A DNA stretch of 64,000 bases, taken from contig NZ_FOTD01000003.1 in the NCBI RefSeq assembly GCF_900114465.1, positions 62,001-126,000 on the forward strand, given 5' to 3'. Of this stretch, positions 46,827 to 55,511 are shown piece by piece. The notes beneath the pieces were generated by a model, which worked only from the letters and a program-made list of their open reading frames with translations, made no database searches and was not told the DNA's origin. This DNA comes from Trichococcus palustris. GTDB lineage: Bacteria > Bacillota > Bacilli > Lactobacillales > Aerococcaceae. The translations under genes and the position numbers were made by a program. Every line of letters begins with the position of its first letter. The stretch's first letter is position 1.

Positions 46827-47507
46827 GTGAAAATTTCTTTTCATGGACAGTCTTGTGTCCGCATCGAAACAGAAAACGACCGGCAGATTTTGATAGATCC
46901 TTTTATAACAGGAAATCCGTTAAGTGATTTGAATCCTGATACAGTTCCTTGCGACGTAATCCTCTTGACGCATGGACATAGCGATCATGTGGGGGATACG
47001 GCAAGGATAGCGGAAAGGACGAATCCGCTCATTATTGCGAATGTTGAAATCGCAAGCTACTTTGCCGGGAAAGGTTTCCGGACACATGGCATGCAACCGG
47101 GCGGAGGCCATCAGTTTGATTTTGGCTATGTGAAATTGACGCACGCTATACATAGTTCAGCTTATCGCATCGATAAGCTGCCGTTTACGTTGGGGATAGC
47201 TGCGGGCATGTTGCTGCATATCGAGAATAAAACCATCTATCATGCGGGCGATACCGCCTTGTTTTCCGACATGAAGCTGATCGGCGAAGATTTCCCGATC
47301 GATTTAGCCTTCCTGCCGATAGGCGACAATTATACAATGGGGCCAAAAGATGCAGCGAAAGCGGCAGCGTTTTTAAACGCAAAAAGAGCGGTGCCGATCC
47401 ATTATGACACTTTTCCATTGATCGCACAGAATCCGACCGATTTCACATCGCTGTTGGATAAGGGTGTCGGGCTTATTTTAAAACCAGGCGAATCCGTTTC
47501 GCTTTAA
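46827..47507 (+). CDS. ytkL: Metal-dependent hydrolase, UPF0173 (YtkL)
   Basis: 226-residue metallo-beta-lactamase fold protein. [11 protein letters not shown] is the HxHxDH metal motif; later ligands in [19 protein letters not shown] and [11 protein letters not shown] start after GGAGGG. The physiological substrate is unknown. Order ytkL-ytoI-nrnA matches Bacillus. Confidence 0.9.
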   Translation: MKISFHGQSCVRIETENDRQILIDPFITGNPLSDLNPDTVPCDVILLTHGHSDHVGDTARIAERTNPLIIANVEIASYFAGKGFRTHGMQPGGGHQFDFGYVKLTHAIHSSAYRIDKLPFTLGIAAGMLLHIENKTIYHAGDTALFSDMKLIGEDFPIDLAFLPIGDNYTMGPKDAAKAAAFLNAKRAVPIHYDTFPLIAQNPTDFTSLLDKGVGLILKPGESVSL

Positions 47508-47523
47508 GGACAGGGGAGACAGT

Positions 47524-48849
47524 ATGGCAACTAAACACGAACAGATCATTCAATACATTGAGACGATGCCTGTTGGCGAAAAATTATCCGTACGTACAAT
47601 CGCCAAGAATTTGAACATGTCCGAGGGGACCGCATACCGAGCAATAAAAGATGCAGAAAATATCGGATTGGTTTCCACCATCGAGCGTGTCGGGACAATC
47701 CGAATCGAACGGAAATCCAAGGAAAATATCGAGACGCTGACATTTGGACAGATTTCTAAAATCATCGAGGGGGATGTGTTGGGCGGCAAAAAAGGCTTGG
47801 ACAAAACTTTAAGTAAGTTTATCATCGGCGCCATGCAGCGGGAAGCGATGGAACGCTATATTTCACCGGGTTCCCTGATGATTGTGGGGAACAGAAACGA
47901 CATCCAGGAGTTTGCGCTTGAGAAGGGTGCTGCCGTATTGATTACCGGGGGATTCGACACGGATGAATCCATCATCGACTTAGCCAATCGGGTAGACATG
48001 CCGATTTTACGTACCACCTATGATACCTTTACCGTTGCGACGATGATCAACCGGGCGATGACGGACCAATTGATCAAGAAAGAAATCATGTTGGTGGAGG
48101 ATATCTACACACCGATTGAAGAAACGAAATTTTTATCCTTGGATGATACAGTCTACGATTACCGCAGCCTCAATACAGAGAGCACGCATTCCCGTTTTCC
48201 GATTGTAAATCACAATATGCGTTTAGTCGGCATCATTACGGCAAAAGACATCTTAGGCAAGGCGGACACCGTGTCGCTTGAACGTGTCATGACCCGCGAA
48301 CCGATAGTCGCGAAAACGCATATGAGCGTCGCAAGTGTTGCGCACCGCATGATTTGGGATGGACTGGAAGTTCTTCCCGTTGTGAAGGACAATCTGCAGC
48401 TATTGGGAATCATTTCCCGGCAAGATGTCATGAAGGCTATGCAACTGGCGCAGCGCCAACCGCAAGTGGGGAACACGATTGAGGACCAGGTAGTCGAAAA
48501 CCTGGAGTTGATCGAGGAGGAAATGGACGTTAATCAGCTGCCGGCTTATCGTTTCAAGATCACACCCCAAATGACAAACAGTATAGGCACAGTATCGTTC
48601 GGTGTGCTGAGCGAAGTTTTGGCAAGCACTACCAAAAAGATACTCTATTCTTTGCAAAAAAGAAACGCCGTCATCGAACAGATGGATATTTATCATTTGA
48701 AGATGATCCAAATCGACAGCGTCATCGAAATCCGTTCCAAAATATTGGAATTGGGAAGAAGGTCTTCCAAGCTCGATGTGGAAGTATATCTAGAAAATTC
48801 GTTGGTCGGCAAAGCAATCGTCACCTGTCAGCTGATGGAAAAATCATAG
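47524..48849 (+). CDS. ytoI: DRTGG/CBS/hotdog-domain regulatory protein (YtoI)
   Basis: 441 residues: N-terminal winged HTH (about 1-65, MSEGTAYRAIKDAENIGLV), DRTGG domain (about 70-185), paired CBS domains (about 190-315) that usually bind adenine nucleotides, and a C-terminal hotdog domain (about 325-441, QMTNSIGTVSFGVLSEV) typical of acyl-CoA thioesterases. A likely transcription factor that senses a nucleotide and an acyl ligand. Function not established. 16 bp after ytkL. Confidence 0.88.
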   Translation: MATKHEQIIQYIETMPVGEKLSVRTIAKNLNMSEGTAYRAIKDAENIGLVSTIERVGTIRIERKSKENIETLTFGQISKIIEGDVLGGKKGLDKTLSKFIIGAMQREAMERYISPGSLMIVGNRNDIQEFALEKGAAVLITGGFDTDESIIDLANRVDMPILRTTYDTFTVATMINRAMTDQLIKKEIMLVEDIYTPIEETKFLSLDDTVYDYRSLNTESTHSRFPIVNHNMRLVGIITAKDILGKADTVSLERVMTREPIVAKTHMSVASVAHRMIWDGLEVLPVVKDNLQLLGIISRQDVMKAMQLAQRQPQVGNTIEDQVVENLELIEEEMDVNQLPAYRFKITPQMTNSIGTVSFGVLSEVLASTTKKILYSLQKRNAVIEQMDIYHLKMIQIDSVIEIRSKILELGRRSSKLDVEVYLENSLVGKAIVTCQLMEKS

Positions 48850-48860
48850 GGGGCAATCAT

Positions 48861-49826
48861 TTGGATAAAAAAGTAGTATACCAAGAAATCATGGATAAAA
48901 TTAAAGCCTATCAAACAGTCATCATCCATCGTCATCTTCGACCCGATCCCGATGCCTTGGGTTCTCAAATCGGGTTGGCGGAATTGATCAAAAAAACTTA
49001 TCCGGATAAAAAAGTCTACGTCGTCGGAGAAGAGGTAGCTAGTTTAGCTTACTTAGGGGGAATGGACACCATCCCGGATGAGGCCTACGCCAACGCGCTG
49101 GTCATCGTTACCGATACCGCAAACCAACCGCGAATCAGCGATAAACGTTATGGGAAGGGCGACTTTTTGATCAAAATTGACCATCATCCTAATGAGGACA
49201 TGTATGGGGATATCGGACACGTGGACACGGCTGCCAGCAGTTGCAGTGAAATAATAGCGGATCTGTCTTTCTCCATGGGTGAGCAATTGCCGATGAATGA
49301 TGACGCTGCAAGGGTTCTGTATGCGGGGATTGTTGGGGATACCGGCCGATTCCTTTACCCTGCGGCTACGGCGGATACGCTTGCAATTGCCTCGAAATTG
49401 ATGCGTTATGATTTTTCCGCATCGGACATCAGCCAACTGATGAACACAAATTCGCAAAAAATCGCTAATCTATCCGGCTTTGTATTGCAGAACATCACAA
49501 TCAGCGATGTCGGAGTTGGGAGCATCATCTTATCAAGGGAAATATTGGAAAAATTCGATGCAGATGACAGCGATACGGCTCCTGTAGTGCCGTTGCCCGG
49601 CACGATTGAAGGTGTGCTCTGTTGGGGCATATTCGTTGAACAGCCGAGCGGGAAATACCGCTGCAGACTCCGTTCAAAAGGGCCGATCATTAATGAAGTC
49701 GCAAAACAACACGGTGGTGGGGGACATCCTTTGGCCAGCGGAGCCGATGCGAAAGATGAGGCGGAAATCAATGAAATCGTGCTTGCTTTCGAGGAATTGG
49801 CGATCGAATGGCAGAACAGCCATTAA
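48861..49826 (+). CDS. nrnA: Bifunctional oligoribonuclease/PAP phosphatase NrnA
   Basis: Degrades 2-5 nt RNAs (and c-di-NMP-derived dinucleotides) and dephosphorylates pAp. 321 residues. DHH domain motifs HRHLRPDPDALGSQ, IVTDTA and KIDHHPNED; C-terminal DHHA1 with GGGGHPLASGA. TTG 48861 after GGGGGCAATC. Last gene before a bidirectional terminator. Confidence 0.94.
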   Translation: MDKKVVYQEIMDKIKAYQTVIIHRHLRPDPDALGSQIGLAELIKKTYPDKKVYVVGEEVASLAYLGGMDTIPDEAYANALVIVTDTANQPRISDKRYGKGDFLIKIDHHPNEDMYGDIGHVDTAASSCSEIIADLSFSMGEQLPMNDDAARVLYAGIVGDTGRFLYPAATADTLAIASKLMRYDFSASDISQLMNTNSQKIANLSGFVLQNITISDVGVGSIILSREILEKFDADDSDTAPVVPLPGTIEGVLCWGIFVEQPSGKYRCRLRSKGPIINEVAKQHGGGGHPLASGADAKDEAEINEIVLAFEELAIEWQNSH

Positions 49827-49872
49827 ATCCTGATGAAGTCCAGTTCGTAATGGAATTTAAAAATAGATGAAA

Positions 49873-49922
49873 AGAGGGCGGGGCGGCAAATCATGGAAAA
49901 TGATTGCCGTCCCGCCCTCTCT
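49873..49922. terminator. Bidirectional terminator between nrnA and zwf (GGCGG family)
   Basis: AGAGGGCGGG-G-CGGCAA-ATCAT, GGAAA, ATGAT-TGCCG-T-CCCGCCCTCT. Between convergent genes; near relative of 60591-60633. Confidence 0.88.
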
Positions 49923-49927
49923 CTGTA

Positions 49928-51454
49928 TTATTCTGTTTCTATTGCTTTTTTCTTTAAATAACTTTCGGTCCAATTAAATTGATTCCAATGGAACCCATCT
50001 TTTGCAAGCAATTCATCGCTTTCTTTAGGGCCCATCGTGTGGCTTTCGTATTCGAAAAGGGAACCGCTGCTTGCGTCCTGCTCGTCCCATACTTTTCGGA
50101 TGCGATCAACAAAGTGCCAAGATTGAGATACTTCATCCCAGTGAGAGAAATTTGTCGGATCTCCGTTTAAACAGTCGAGCAACAAGCGCTCATATGCTTC
50201 CGGACTGTTTAATTGCGTATCTTCATCGTAGATGTGATGCATATGGATGTTTTTCATTTCCGTTCCTTGACCCACACGTTTTGCGTTCAGGCGCAGGGAG
50301 AAACCTTCCAGTGGGGAAATGTGGATCGTCAAAACATTCGGTTCCGCAACTTCGCTGACATTTTCGGTAGGGAAGATGTTCATGGCGACGTGCTTAAATT
50401 GAATGTGGATATACGTTTCTTTCGAAGCCAACTGCTTTCCGGTGCGGATATAGAAAGGAACGCCTTTCCAACGGAAGTTATCCACTTGGATTCTGCCGGC
50501 CACAAATGTTTCTGTGATGGATTCAGGGTTCACATTCGGTTCTTCACGGTATCCGACCAAACCTTCTTCAGCGTTTCCTGCATATTGGGCGCGGATAAAG
50601 TTCCGGTTTACTTCTTCAGGAGTGTCATACAAACGCAGGGAACGCAAAGCCTTAATTTTTTCGTTGCGGATATCTTCCCCTTTTAAGGATAAAGGAGGCT
50701 CCATAACCAATAGGGCAACGATTTGGAGAATATGGTTTTGGACCATATCGCGCAATGCGCCGTTATTATCGTAATAGCCACCACGGTCTTCGACGCCGAC
50801 GGTTTCCGATAATGTGACCTGGACGTTGTCGATATATTTGTTGTTCCAAAGGGACTCAAAAATCATATTGGAGAATCGGACCGCTGAAATATTTTGTACC
50901 ATTTCCTTGCCTAAATAGTGGTCGATCCGGAAGATTTGATTCTCTTCAAAGGAACGACGCAACTGTTTGTTCAGCTGATCTGCAGATTCATAGTCCCGTC
51001 CGAAAGGTTTTTCGATGATCAGACGGTTAAAACCATCTGTTGTAATCAATCCCTCAAGCTTTAGTCTTTCTGCAATGATGCCGAAAAATTCTGGGGCCAT
51101 CGCCAAATAAAAAAGACGGTTACCCTGAAGGTCATATTTTTTATCCAGCTTTTCAGATAGGTCTTTTAAATGCACATAATGTGCGGAGTCAGTGACATTG
51201 TGGGAAAGATAGTAGAAATGCGAAGCGAATTTTTTTGCTTCCTCTGGATCTTCGATTAAGTCTTTGATGGAGTCCAAAACGACTTCATGATAATAGGCGT
51301 CTGTCCATTCTCTTCGTGCTGTGCCGATTACGGCGAAATTGTCCCTTATGAAGCCCTTTTTGTATAAGCGAAATAATGACGGGTACAATTTTCGGTGAGC
51401 TAAGTCGCCTGTTGCTCCAAAAATCGTAAATAGAGCAGTATTTTGGGTAATCAT
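49928..51454 (-). CDS. zwf: Glucose-6-phosphate 1-dehydrogenase
   Basis: First enzyme of the oxidative pentose phosphate pathway; makes NADPH. 508 residues. NADP-binding GATGDLAHRKLYPSL, active-site RIDHYLGKE with catalytic His nearby, EKPFGRD and RIQVDNFRWKGVPF. Minus-strand ATG at 51454 follows AAGGGGG. A consensus promoter lies 40 bp upstream. Works in the same pathway as rpe at 4171. Confidence 0.97.
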   Translation of the reverse strand: MITQNTALFTIFGATGDLAHRKLYPSLFRLYKKGFIRDNFAVIGTARREWTDAYYHEVVLDSIKDLIEDPEEAKKFASHFYYLSHNVTDSAHYVHLKDLSEKLDKKYDLQGNRLFYLAMAPEFFGIIAERLKLEGLITTDGFNRLIIEKPFGRDYESADQLNKQLRRSFEENQIFRIDHYLGKEMVQNISAVRFSNMIFESLWNNKYIDNVQVTLSETVGVEDRGGYYDNNGALRDMVQNHILQIVALLVMEPPLSLKGEDIRNEKIKALRSLRLYDTPEEVNRNFIRAQYAGNAEEGLVGYREEPNVNPESITETFVAGRIQVDNFRWKGVPFYIRTGKQLASKETYIHIQFKHVAMNIFPTENVSEVAEPNVLTIHISPLEGFSLRLNAKRVGQGTEMKNIHMHHIYDEDTQLNSPEAYERLLLDCLNGDPTNFSHWDEVSQSWHFVDRIRKVWDEQDASSGSLFEYESHTMGPKESDELLAKDGFHWNQFNWTESYLKKKAIETE

Positions 51455-51494
51455 TGCATGTCCCCCTTGGATTATTAGATTTATTTATTCCATC

Positions 51495-51523
51495 ATTATA
51501 CTATTTTCATATTCTATTGGCAA
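51495..51523 (-). promoter_or_regulatory. Predicted zwf promoter
   Basis: Minus strand TTGCCA (complement of 51518-51523), 17 bp, TATAAT (complement of 51495-51500). Confidence 0.75.
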
Positions 51524-51662
51524 TGAAAGAAAACAAACGATAGATATTGTGTAAATATGACAACGTTCAATGGATATGCCAAGCTGTAATGATGTAGGGA
51601 ATCAATATATTGTGTGGATAGCGCAATTCTTATTTGAAATTAAGGTTAAATAGCTTTTGTTG

Positions 51663-51671
51663 TGGTATAAT
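51663..51671 (+). promoter_or_regulatory. Predicted helicase promoter (extended -10)
   Basis: TGG-TATAAT with a weak -35 (around 51643), about 45 bp before the helicase start. Confidence 0.5.
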
Positions 51672-51714
51672 ATGTCAGCACTAAAAAAGAGAAGAAAGAC
51701 AAGAGGTGAAAAAC

Positions 51715-53034
51715 ATGGAATTTTCAGACTTTCAATTAAAGCCCTTTTTGCTGGATGCAATCAGCAGATTGAATTTCAAAGAACCAACCGATATCCAAAA
51801 ACAGATCATTCCAACGATTCTAGCAGGCAAAAGCGTGATTGGCCAATCCCAAACAGGGACTGGTAAGAGTCACAGTTTCTTATTGCCGTTAATTCATGCT
51901 ATCGATCCAGCAAAAGATGAAGTCCAAGTTGTCATAACCTCACCTAGCCGTGAACTTGCTGAACAATTATATCAGACTGCAATCCAATTGGTTGCAGAAG
52001 CTCCAGATGAAATTCGGATAGTAAACTATGTTGGTGGGACAGACAAAAAACGCCAAATCGCAAAATTAGCCAGTCATCAACCGCATATTGTCATCGGAAC
52101 GCCAGGAAGAATCGTTGATTTGATCAACGAACAAGCTTTAAAAGTATACACTGCCACGAAGATGGTCATTGATGAGGCCGATATGACATTGGATTTAGGA
52201 TTCCTATTTGATGTCGATCAAATCGCAGGACGCTTGCCGGAAAATATTCAAATGCTTGTGTTCTCCGCTACGATCCCTGAAAATTTGAAACCATTCTTAA
52301 AGAAATACATGGCAAATCCGTCTATCATACAATTAAAACCGGAACACATTATTGCACCTTCCATCGATAACTACCTGTTGTCTACAAAAGGTCAACCAAA
52401 AATAGATGTGTTATATCAAGTGCTGAAGATGGGCCAACCTTACTTAGCATTGATTTTTGCCAATACCAAACAAAACGTTGATGAAATTGCTGAAGGATTA
52501 CGCGCTCGCGGGATTAAAACAGCCGTACTTCATGGGGATGTCCCTGCCCGCGAACGGAAACGCATCATGAAACGGGTCCACAACATGGAATACCAATTCA
52601 TGGTAGCGACTGATTTAGCCGCTCGTGGCATCGATATCGAAGGTGTTTCCCACGTCATTAACTATGAAGTGCCAAAAGACATGGAATTTTTCGTTCACCG
52701 TACCGGAAGAACGGGACGCGGTAATCTGAAAGGCACAGCGATTACGCTTTACAGCCCGGAAGAAGAAAAAATAATTGACGAACTGGAAGCGTATGGCGTC
52801 ATCTTTAAACCAATCACAATCGAAAAAGACCAATTGGTGGAAACATACGAAAGAAAACGTCGTGAATTAAGAAGCGCTCCAAAAAACCAAGATCCCGATC
52901 ACCGCATCAAGGGCATGGTCAACAAAGCGAAGAAAAACGTGAAACCAGGCTATAAGAGAAAACTGAAACAAGAAATACAAAGTCAACAAAAACGCAAACA
53001 TAGGGCCGGCCAGAACCGGATGAAATCGAGATAA
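51715..53034 (+). CDS. cshB: DEAD-box RNA helicase (CshB-like)
   Basis: 439 residues. Q motif (FKEPTDIQKQIIP), Walker A SQTGTGKS, PSRELAEQ, TPGR, DEAD in VIDEADMTLDLGF, SAT, then the RecA2 motifs VATDLAARGID and HRTGRTGR; Lys/Arg-rich tail (about 385-439). The DEADMTLDLGFLFDVDQI segment is typical of CshB, a cold-shock/mRNA decay helicase. ATG 51715 has AGAGGTG correctly spaced; GTG 51706 is inside that site. Near DUF1189 and sodA as in Bacillus (yqfR-yqgB-sodA). Confidence 0.93.
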   Translation: MEFSDFQLKPFLLDAISRLNFKEPTDIQKQIIPTILAGKSVIGQSQTGTGKSHSFLLPLIHAIDPAKDEVQVVITSPSRELAEQLYQTAIQLVAEAPDEIRIVNYVGGTDKKRQIAKLASHQPHIVIGTPGRIVDLINEQALKVYTATKMVIDEADMTLDLGFLFDVDQIAGRLPENIQMLVFSATIPENLKPFLKKYMANPSIIQLKPEHIIAPSIDNYLLSTKGQPKIDVLYQVLKMGQPYLALIFANTKQNVDEIAEGLRARGIKTAVLHGDVPARERKRIMKRVHNMEYQFMVATDLAARGIDIEGVSHVINYEVPKDMEFFVHRTGRTGRGNLKGTAITLYSPEEEKIIDELEAYGVIFKPITIEKDQLVETYERKRRELRSAPKNQDPDHRIKGMVNKAKKNVKPGYKRKLKQEIQSQQKRKHRAGQNRMKSR

Positions 53035-53050
53035 CCAGATTTTCAGAATG

Positions 53051-53070
53051 GACGGGACTTTTGTCCCATC
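53051..53070 (+). terminator. Solitary GGGAC-family hairpin after cshB
   Basis: GACGGGAC, TTTT, GTCCCATC, 16 bp after the cshB stop. No T tail; the much longer hairpin at 53082 follows. Confidence 0.55.
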
Positions 53071-53081
53071 AGCCTACAATT

Positions 53082-53139
53082 GCATAAACGCAAAAAAACT
53101 TCATGACGGTCCGTCATGAAGTTTTTTTTGCGTTTATGC
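53082..53139. terminator. Very long bidirectional terminator hairpin
   Basis: About 28 bp on each side (GCATAAACGCAAAAAAACTT.../...TTTTTTTTGCGTTTATGC), apex ACGG-T-CCGT, only one unmatched base in the A/T run. The right arm contains the stop codon and last codons of the DUF1189 gene on the minus strand. Confidence 0.9.
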
Positions 53140-53922
53140 TTCGGGTATTTGTTTTGTATCCTTGACTGCATTGTAATAATAATAGAGCGCTAGTGCGACA
53201 ATGATTTCCTCCTGGAAATAGGCAACGAACCCAAAACCGTTCAAAAGAACAAAAAATAATGCAGGAACCGAGATGGCGACAAGAGCCATGTTCCAATTAT
53301 CAAAAAATGTTTGCCGTTTCCCGACCAAGCTGCTGAGGATATTTGCAAAAAGGCTGATGATGAGAAGCGACAGTGATAATTCAATGGCTGAAACCACGAA
53401 ACAAAAAATGAACAAAATGAAGACTGATAATGTTTGGTTTTTGGTAAAATCGGTCAATAAAGATTTGAAAAACTGATCGGTCATCTTATCTGCTTGGGTA
53501 TAAGGGATTGTCAAAGGGATACCGCCAGCATACAAAACAAATTCATTCCGGGAAAAAAACAAACTCAACGTAAAGTTTTCGGATCTGCTTGCCAAATCCC
53601 TTTCGGAATAGGAATTTTTTGGATCGAAGGTCAACATAACCGTATCCGTCTTATAAATAAAGCCTTTTTCCATCGGCTCATCCAGAACCAATTCATCATC
53701 TATAATAGTGAATGCCGGAATCTTCTGAGCAACAGCTTGGGCATCTGCACCTAAATTTTGCAATATGGGAAAGCTGCTCATGAAAATGGGGATGCTGACC
53801 GCAAGCGAGAGTATGAAGAAAAGCAGAGAAGAGGCGCTTTTTTTCAGTTGCTTAGCACGCGACAATTGCTTAGGGTCGATAAAACTTTCTTTTATTAAAC
53901 GAACAATTGTGATTGTAATCAT
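53134..53922 (-). CDS. DUF1189 family membrane protein
   Basis: 262 residues. First membrane helix at about 30-52, a large extracytoplasmic domain (about 55-165), then about three helices (165-245). Family of unknown function, conserved next to sodA in Bacillaceae and Lactobacillales. Minus-strand ATG 53922 with GAAAGGATG-type site. The gene end is inside the terminator hairpin. Confidence 0.85.
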   Translation of the reverse strand: MITITIVRLIKESFIDPKQLSRAKQLKKSASSLLFFILSLAVSIPIFMSSFPILQNLGADAQAVAQKIPAFTIIDDELVLDEPMEKGFIYKTDTVMLTFDPKNSYSERDLASRSENFTLSLFFSRNEFVLYAGGIPLTIPYTQADKMTDQFFKSLLTDFTKNQTLSVFILFIFCFVVSAIELSLSLLIISLFANILSSLVGKRQTFFDNWNMALVAISVPALFFVLLNGFGFVAYFQEEIIVALALYYYYNAVKDTKQIPEA

Positions 53923-54005
53923 CCTTTCTTTTTGATACTACATCAGTCTAGCTGAAAAGAAATAAAATGGCAATAATTTTTCAATACGGTTTCGAAGCAT
54001 TATTT

Positions 54006-54034
54006 TTGATTAAGTCGGAGAATGATGATACATT
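54006..54034 (+). promoter_or_regulatory. Predicted sodA promoter
   Basis: TTGATT, 17 bp, TACATT, about 45 bp before the sodA start. Confidence 0.5.
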
Positions 54035-54077
54035 GATAACAGCTAGAAAATATGATATTCATTAGGAGGAACTTAAC

Positions 54078-54686
54078 ATGGCTTTTATTTTACCTGAACT
54101 ACCTTATGCGTATGATGCTTTACTGCCGCATATCGATGTGGAAACGATGCATTTACACCACGACAAACATCATAACACATACGTGGCAAACGTAAATGCG
54201 GCATTAGAAAAACATCCAGAATTGGCTGAAAAAACAGTTGAAGAATTATTGACTGATTTAGATGGCGTTCCGGAAGATATCCGCACAGCTGTTCGCAACA
54301 ACGGCGGCGGGCATGCTAACCATAGTTTGTTCTGGACTGTCCTGGCTCCCAACGCCGGCGGAGAACCAACGGGTGCTGTGAAAGCGGCAATCGATGAAGC
54401 GTTCGGCAGTTTCGATGCCTTGAAAGAAAAATTCAACGCCGCGGCTTTAGGCCGATTCGGATCCGGCTGGGCATGGCTGGTAGTGGCTGACGGAAAATTG
54501 GAAGTTACTTCCACTCCTAATCAAGATTCACCGATCAGCGAAGGAAAAACGCCTATTCTAGGTTTAGATGTATGGGAACATGCTTACTATTTAAACTATA
54601 AGAATGTTCGTGCAGACTATATTAAAGCTTTCTGGAACCTTGTTAATTGGGATGAAGTTAACAGACGCTTCGAAGCTGCAAAATAA
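54078..54686 (+). CDS. sodA: Superoxide dismutase (Mn/Fe family)
   Basis: Converts superoxide to oxygen and hydrogen peroxide. 202 residues. Metal ligands: His in MHLHHDKHH, His in [12 protein letters not shown], and Asp/His in [13 protein letters not shown]. The NNGGGHANH pattern is usual in manganese enzymes. AGGAGG precedes ATG. The manganese link is of interest given the Mn-type regulator at 43606, but no palindrome of that type was seen here. Confidence 0.97.
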   Translation: MAFILPELPYAYDALLPHIDVETMHLHHDKHHNTYVANVNAALEKHPELAEKTVEELLTDLDGVPEDIRTAVRNNGGGHANHSLFWTVLAPNAGGEPTGAVKAAIDEAFGSFDALKEKFNAAALGRFGSGWAWLVVADGKLEVTSTPNQDSPISEGKTPILGLDVWEHAYYLNYKNVRADYIKAFWNLVNWDEVNRRFEAAK

Positions 54687-54696
54687 TGACCAATAG

Positions 54697-54734
54697 AGAA
54701 GGCCTTGGAGCGTGAGTTCCAAGGCCTTCTTTCT
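54697..54734 (+). terminator. Intrinsic terminator after sodA
   Basis: AGAAGGCCTTGGA pairs with TCCAAGGCCTTCT around an 8-nt loop; followed by TTCT. Confidence 0.85.
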
Positions 54735-54782
54735 GCATTCGGAAGCAATACCTGCAGCGTTTATAAAAAATAAGCTGAATTA

Positions 54783-54823
54783 TTTTACATGTTGCAAGAT
54801 TTAATATAATATACATCTTGTAA
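54783..54823 (+). promoter_or_regulatory. MarR-gene promoter with inverted-repeat operator
   Basis: TTGCAAGAT (54792-54800) and ATCTTGTAA (54815-54823) are inverted (8 of 9 match) and flank the -10 box TATAAT (54805-54810). A TTTACA-like -35 lies at 54784. Probable autoregulatory site. Confidence 0.65.
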
Positions 54824-54844
54824 GATACATCGTGGGAGATTTAT

Positions 54845-55333
54845 ATGGATGTGTTCCTAAGGAAGGCGGTAGAGCAAATGGATGAATCTATCTTTGATAG
54901 AGCATTGGATCAACAACTCTGTTTTGAAGTATATCGTGCTTCAAACGGTTTTTCGAAAATGTATGGGCGGGCCTTGAAACCTTTTCAACTGACCTTTCCG
55001 CAATATTTGGTTTTGTTGGCATTGTGGGATGCAGACGGGGTACTCATCAAGAATATAGGCGAACGATTGGGCATGGGCATCGGTACCTTGAATCCGATAA
55101 TGACCCGATTGGAAAAACAGGATTGGATAAAAAAAACGCCATCGCTGGGAGACAAACGATCCGTGATCGTCTCTTTGACGGAAAAAGGCAAGCGATCGAA
55201 GAGGGATATCGCGCTATCCATTTTGAAAGAAATAAGCATCTGCAATTTTACCGGCATCGAGGGCGAAACATTGATGAAGCAGCTAAAGATACTGAACCGG
55301 GCTTTCGCCGCGATGGAAGGGCGTCCGCAGTAG
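54845..55333 (+). CDS. MarR-family transcriptional regulator, OhrR-like
   Basis: 162 residues. Winged helix (about 45-130): LTFPQYLVLLALWDADGVLIKNIGERLGMGIGTLNPIMTRLEKQDWI. The DQQLCFEVYRASN segment has the single N-terminal Cys that senses organic peroxide in OhrR. GGGAGA precedes ATG 54845; ATG 54878 is an alternative. Located after sodA and before an ABC exporter, suggesting redox or toxic-compound control, but no ohr gene is nearby. Confidence 0.85.
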   Translation: MDVFLRKAVEQMDESIFDRALDQQLCFEVYRASNGFSKMYGRALKPFQLTFPQYLVLLALWDADGVLIKNIGERLGMGIGTLNPIMTRLEKQDWIKKTPSLGDKRSVIVSLTEKGKRSKRDIALSILKEISICNFTGIEGETLMKQLKILNRAFAAMEGRPQ

Positions 55334-55511
55334 TAGGTTGATACAATTTAAGGTAATGCGGAATCGTTCCAGCATGCCTTATAGCGAAAAAATACTGCTT
55401 GAGCTATTGTAAAAAAAGGAAAAGAGGGGTGATCCATCCTGGCTATAGAATCGGTTGGGAAATCGCCCGAAATGTTGAAAATCATTCAAAATGAAAGAAG
55501 GGTTACAGAAT

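Noticed and set aside
53872-54077. DtxR-type palindrome at sodA
   Set aside because: No TTAGG...CCTAA pair found in the sodA upstream region, so metal control by the 43606 regulator is not supported there.
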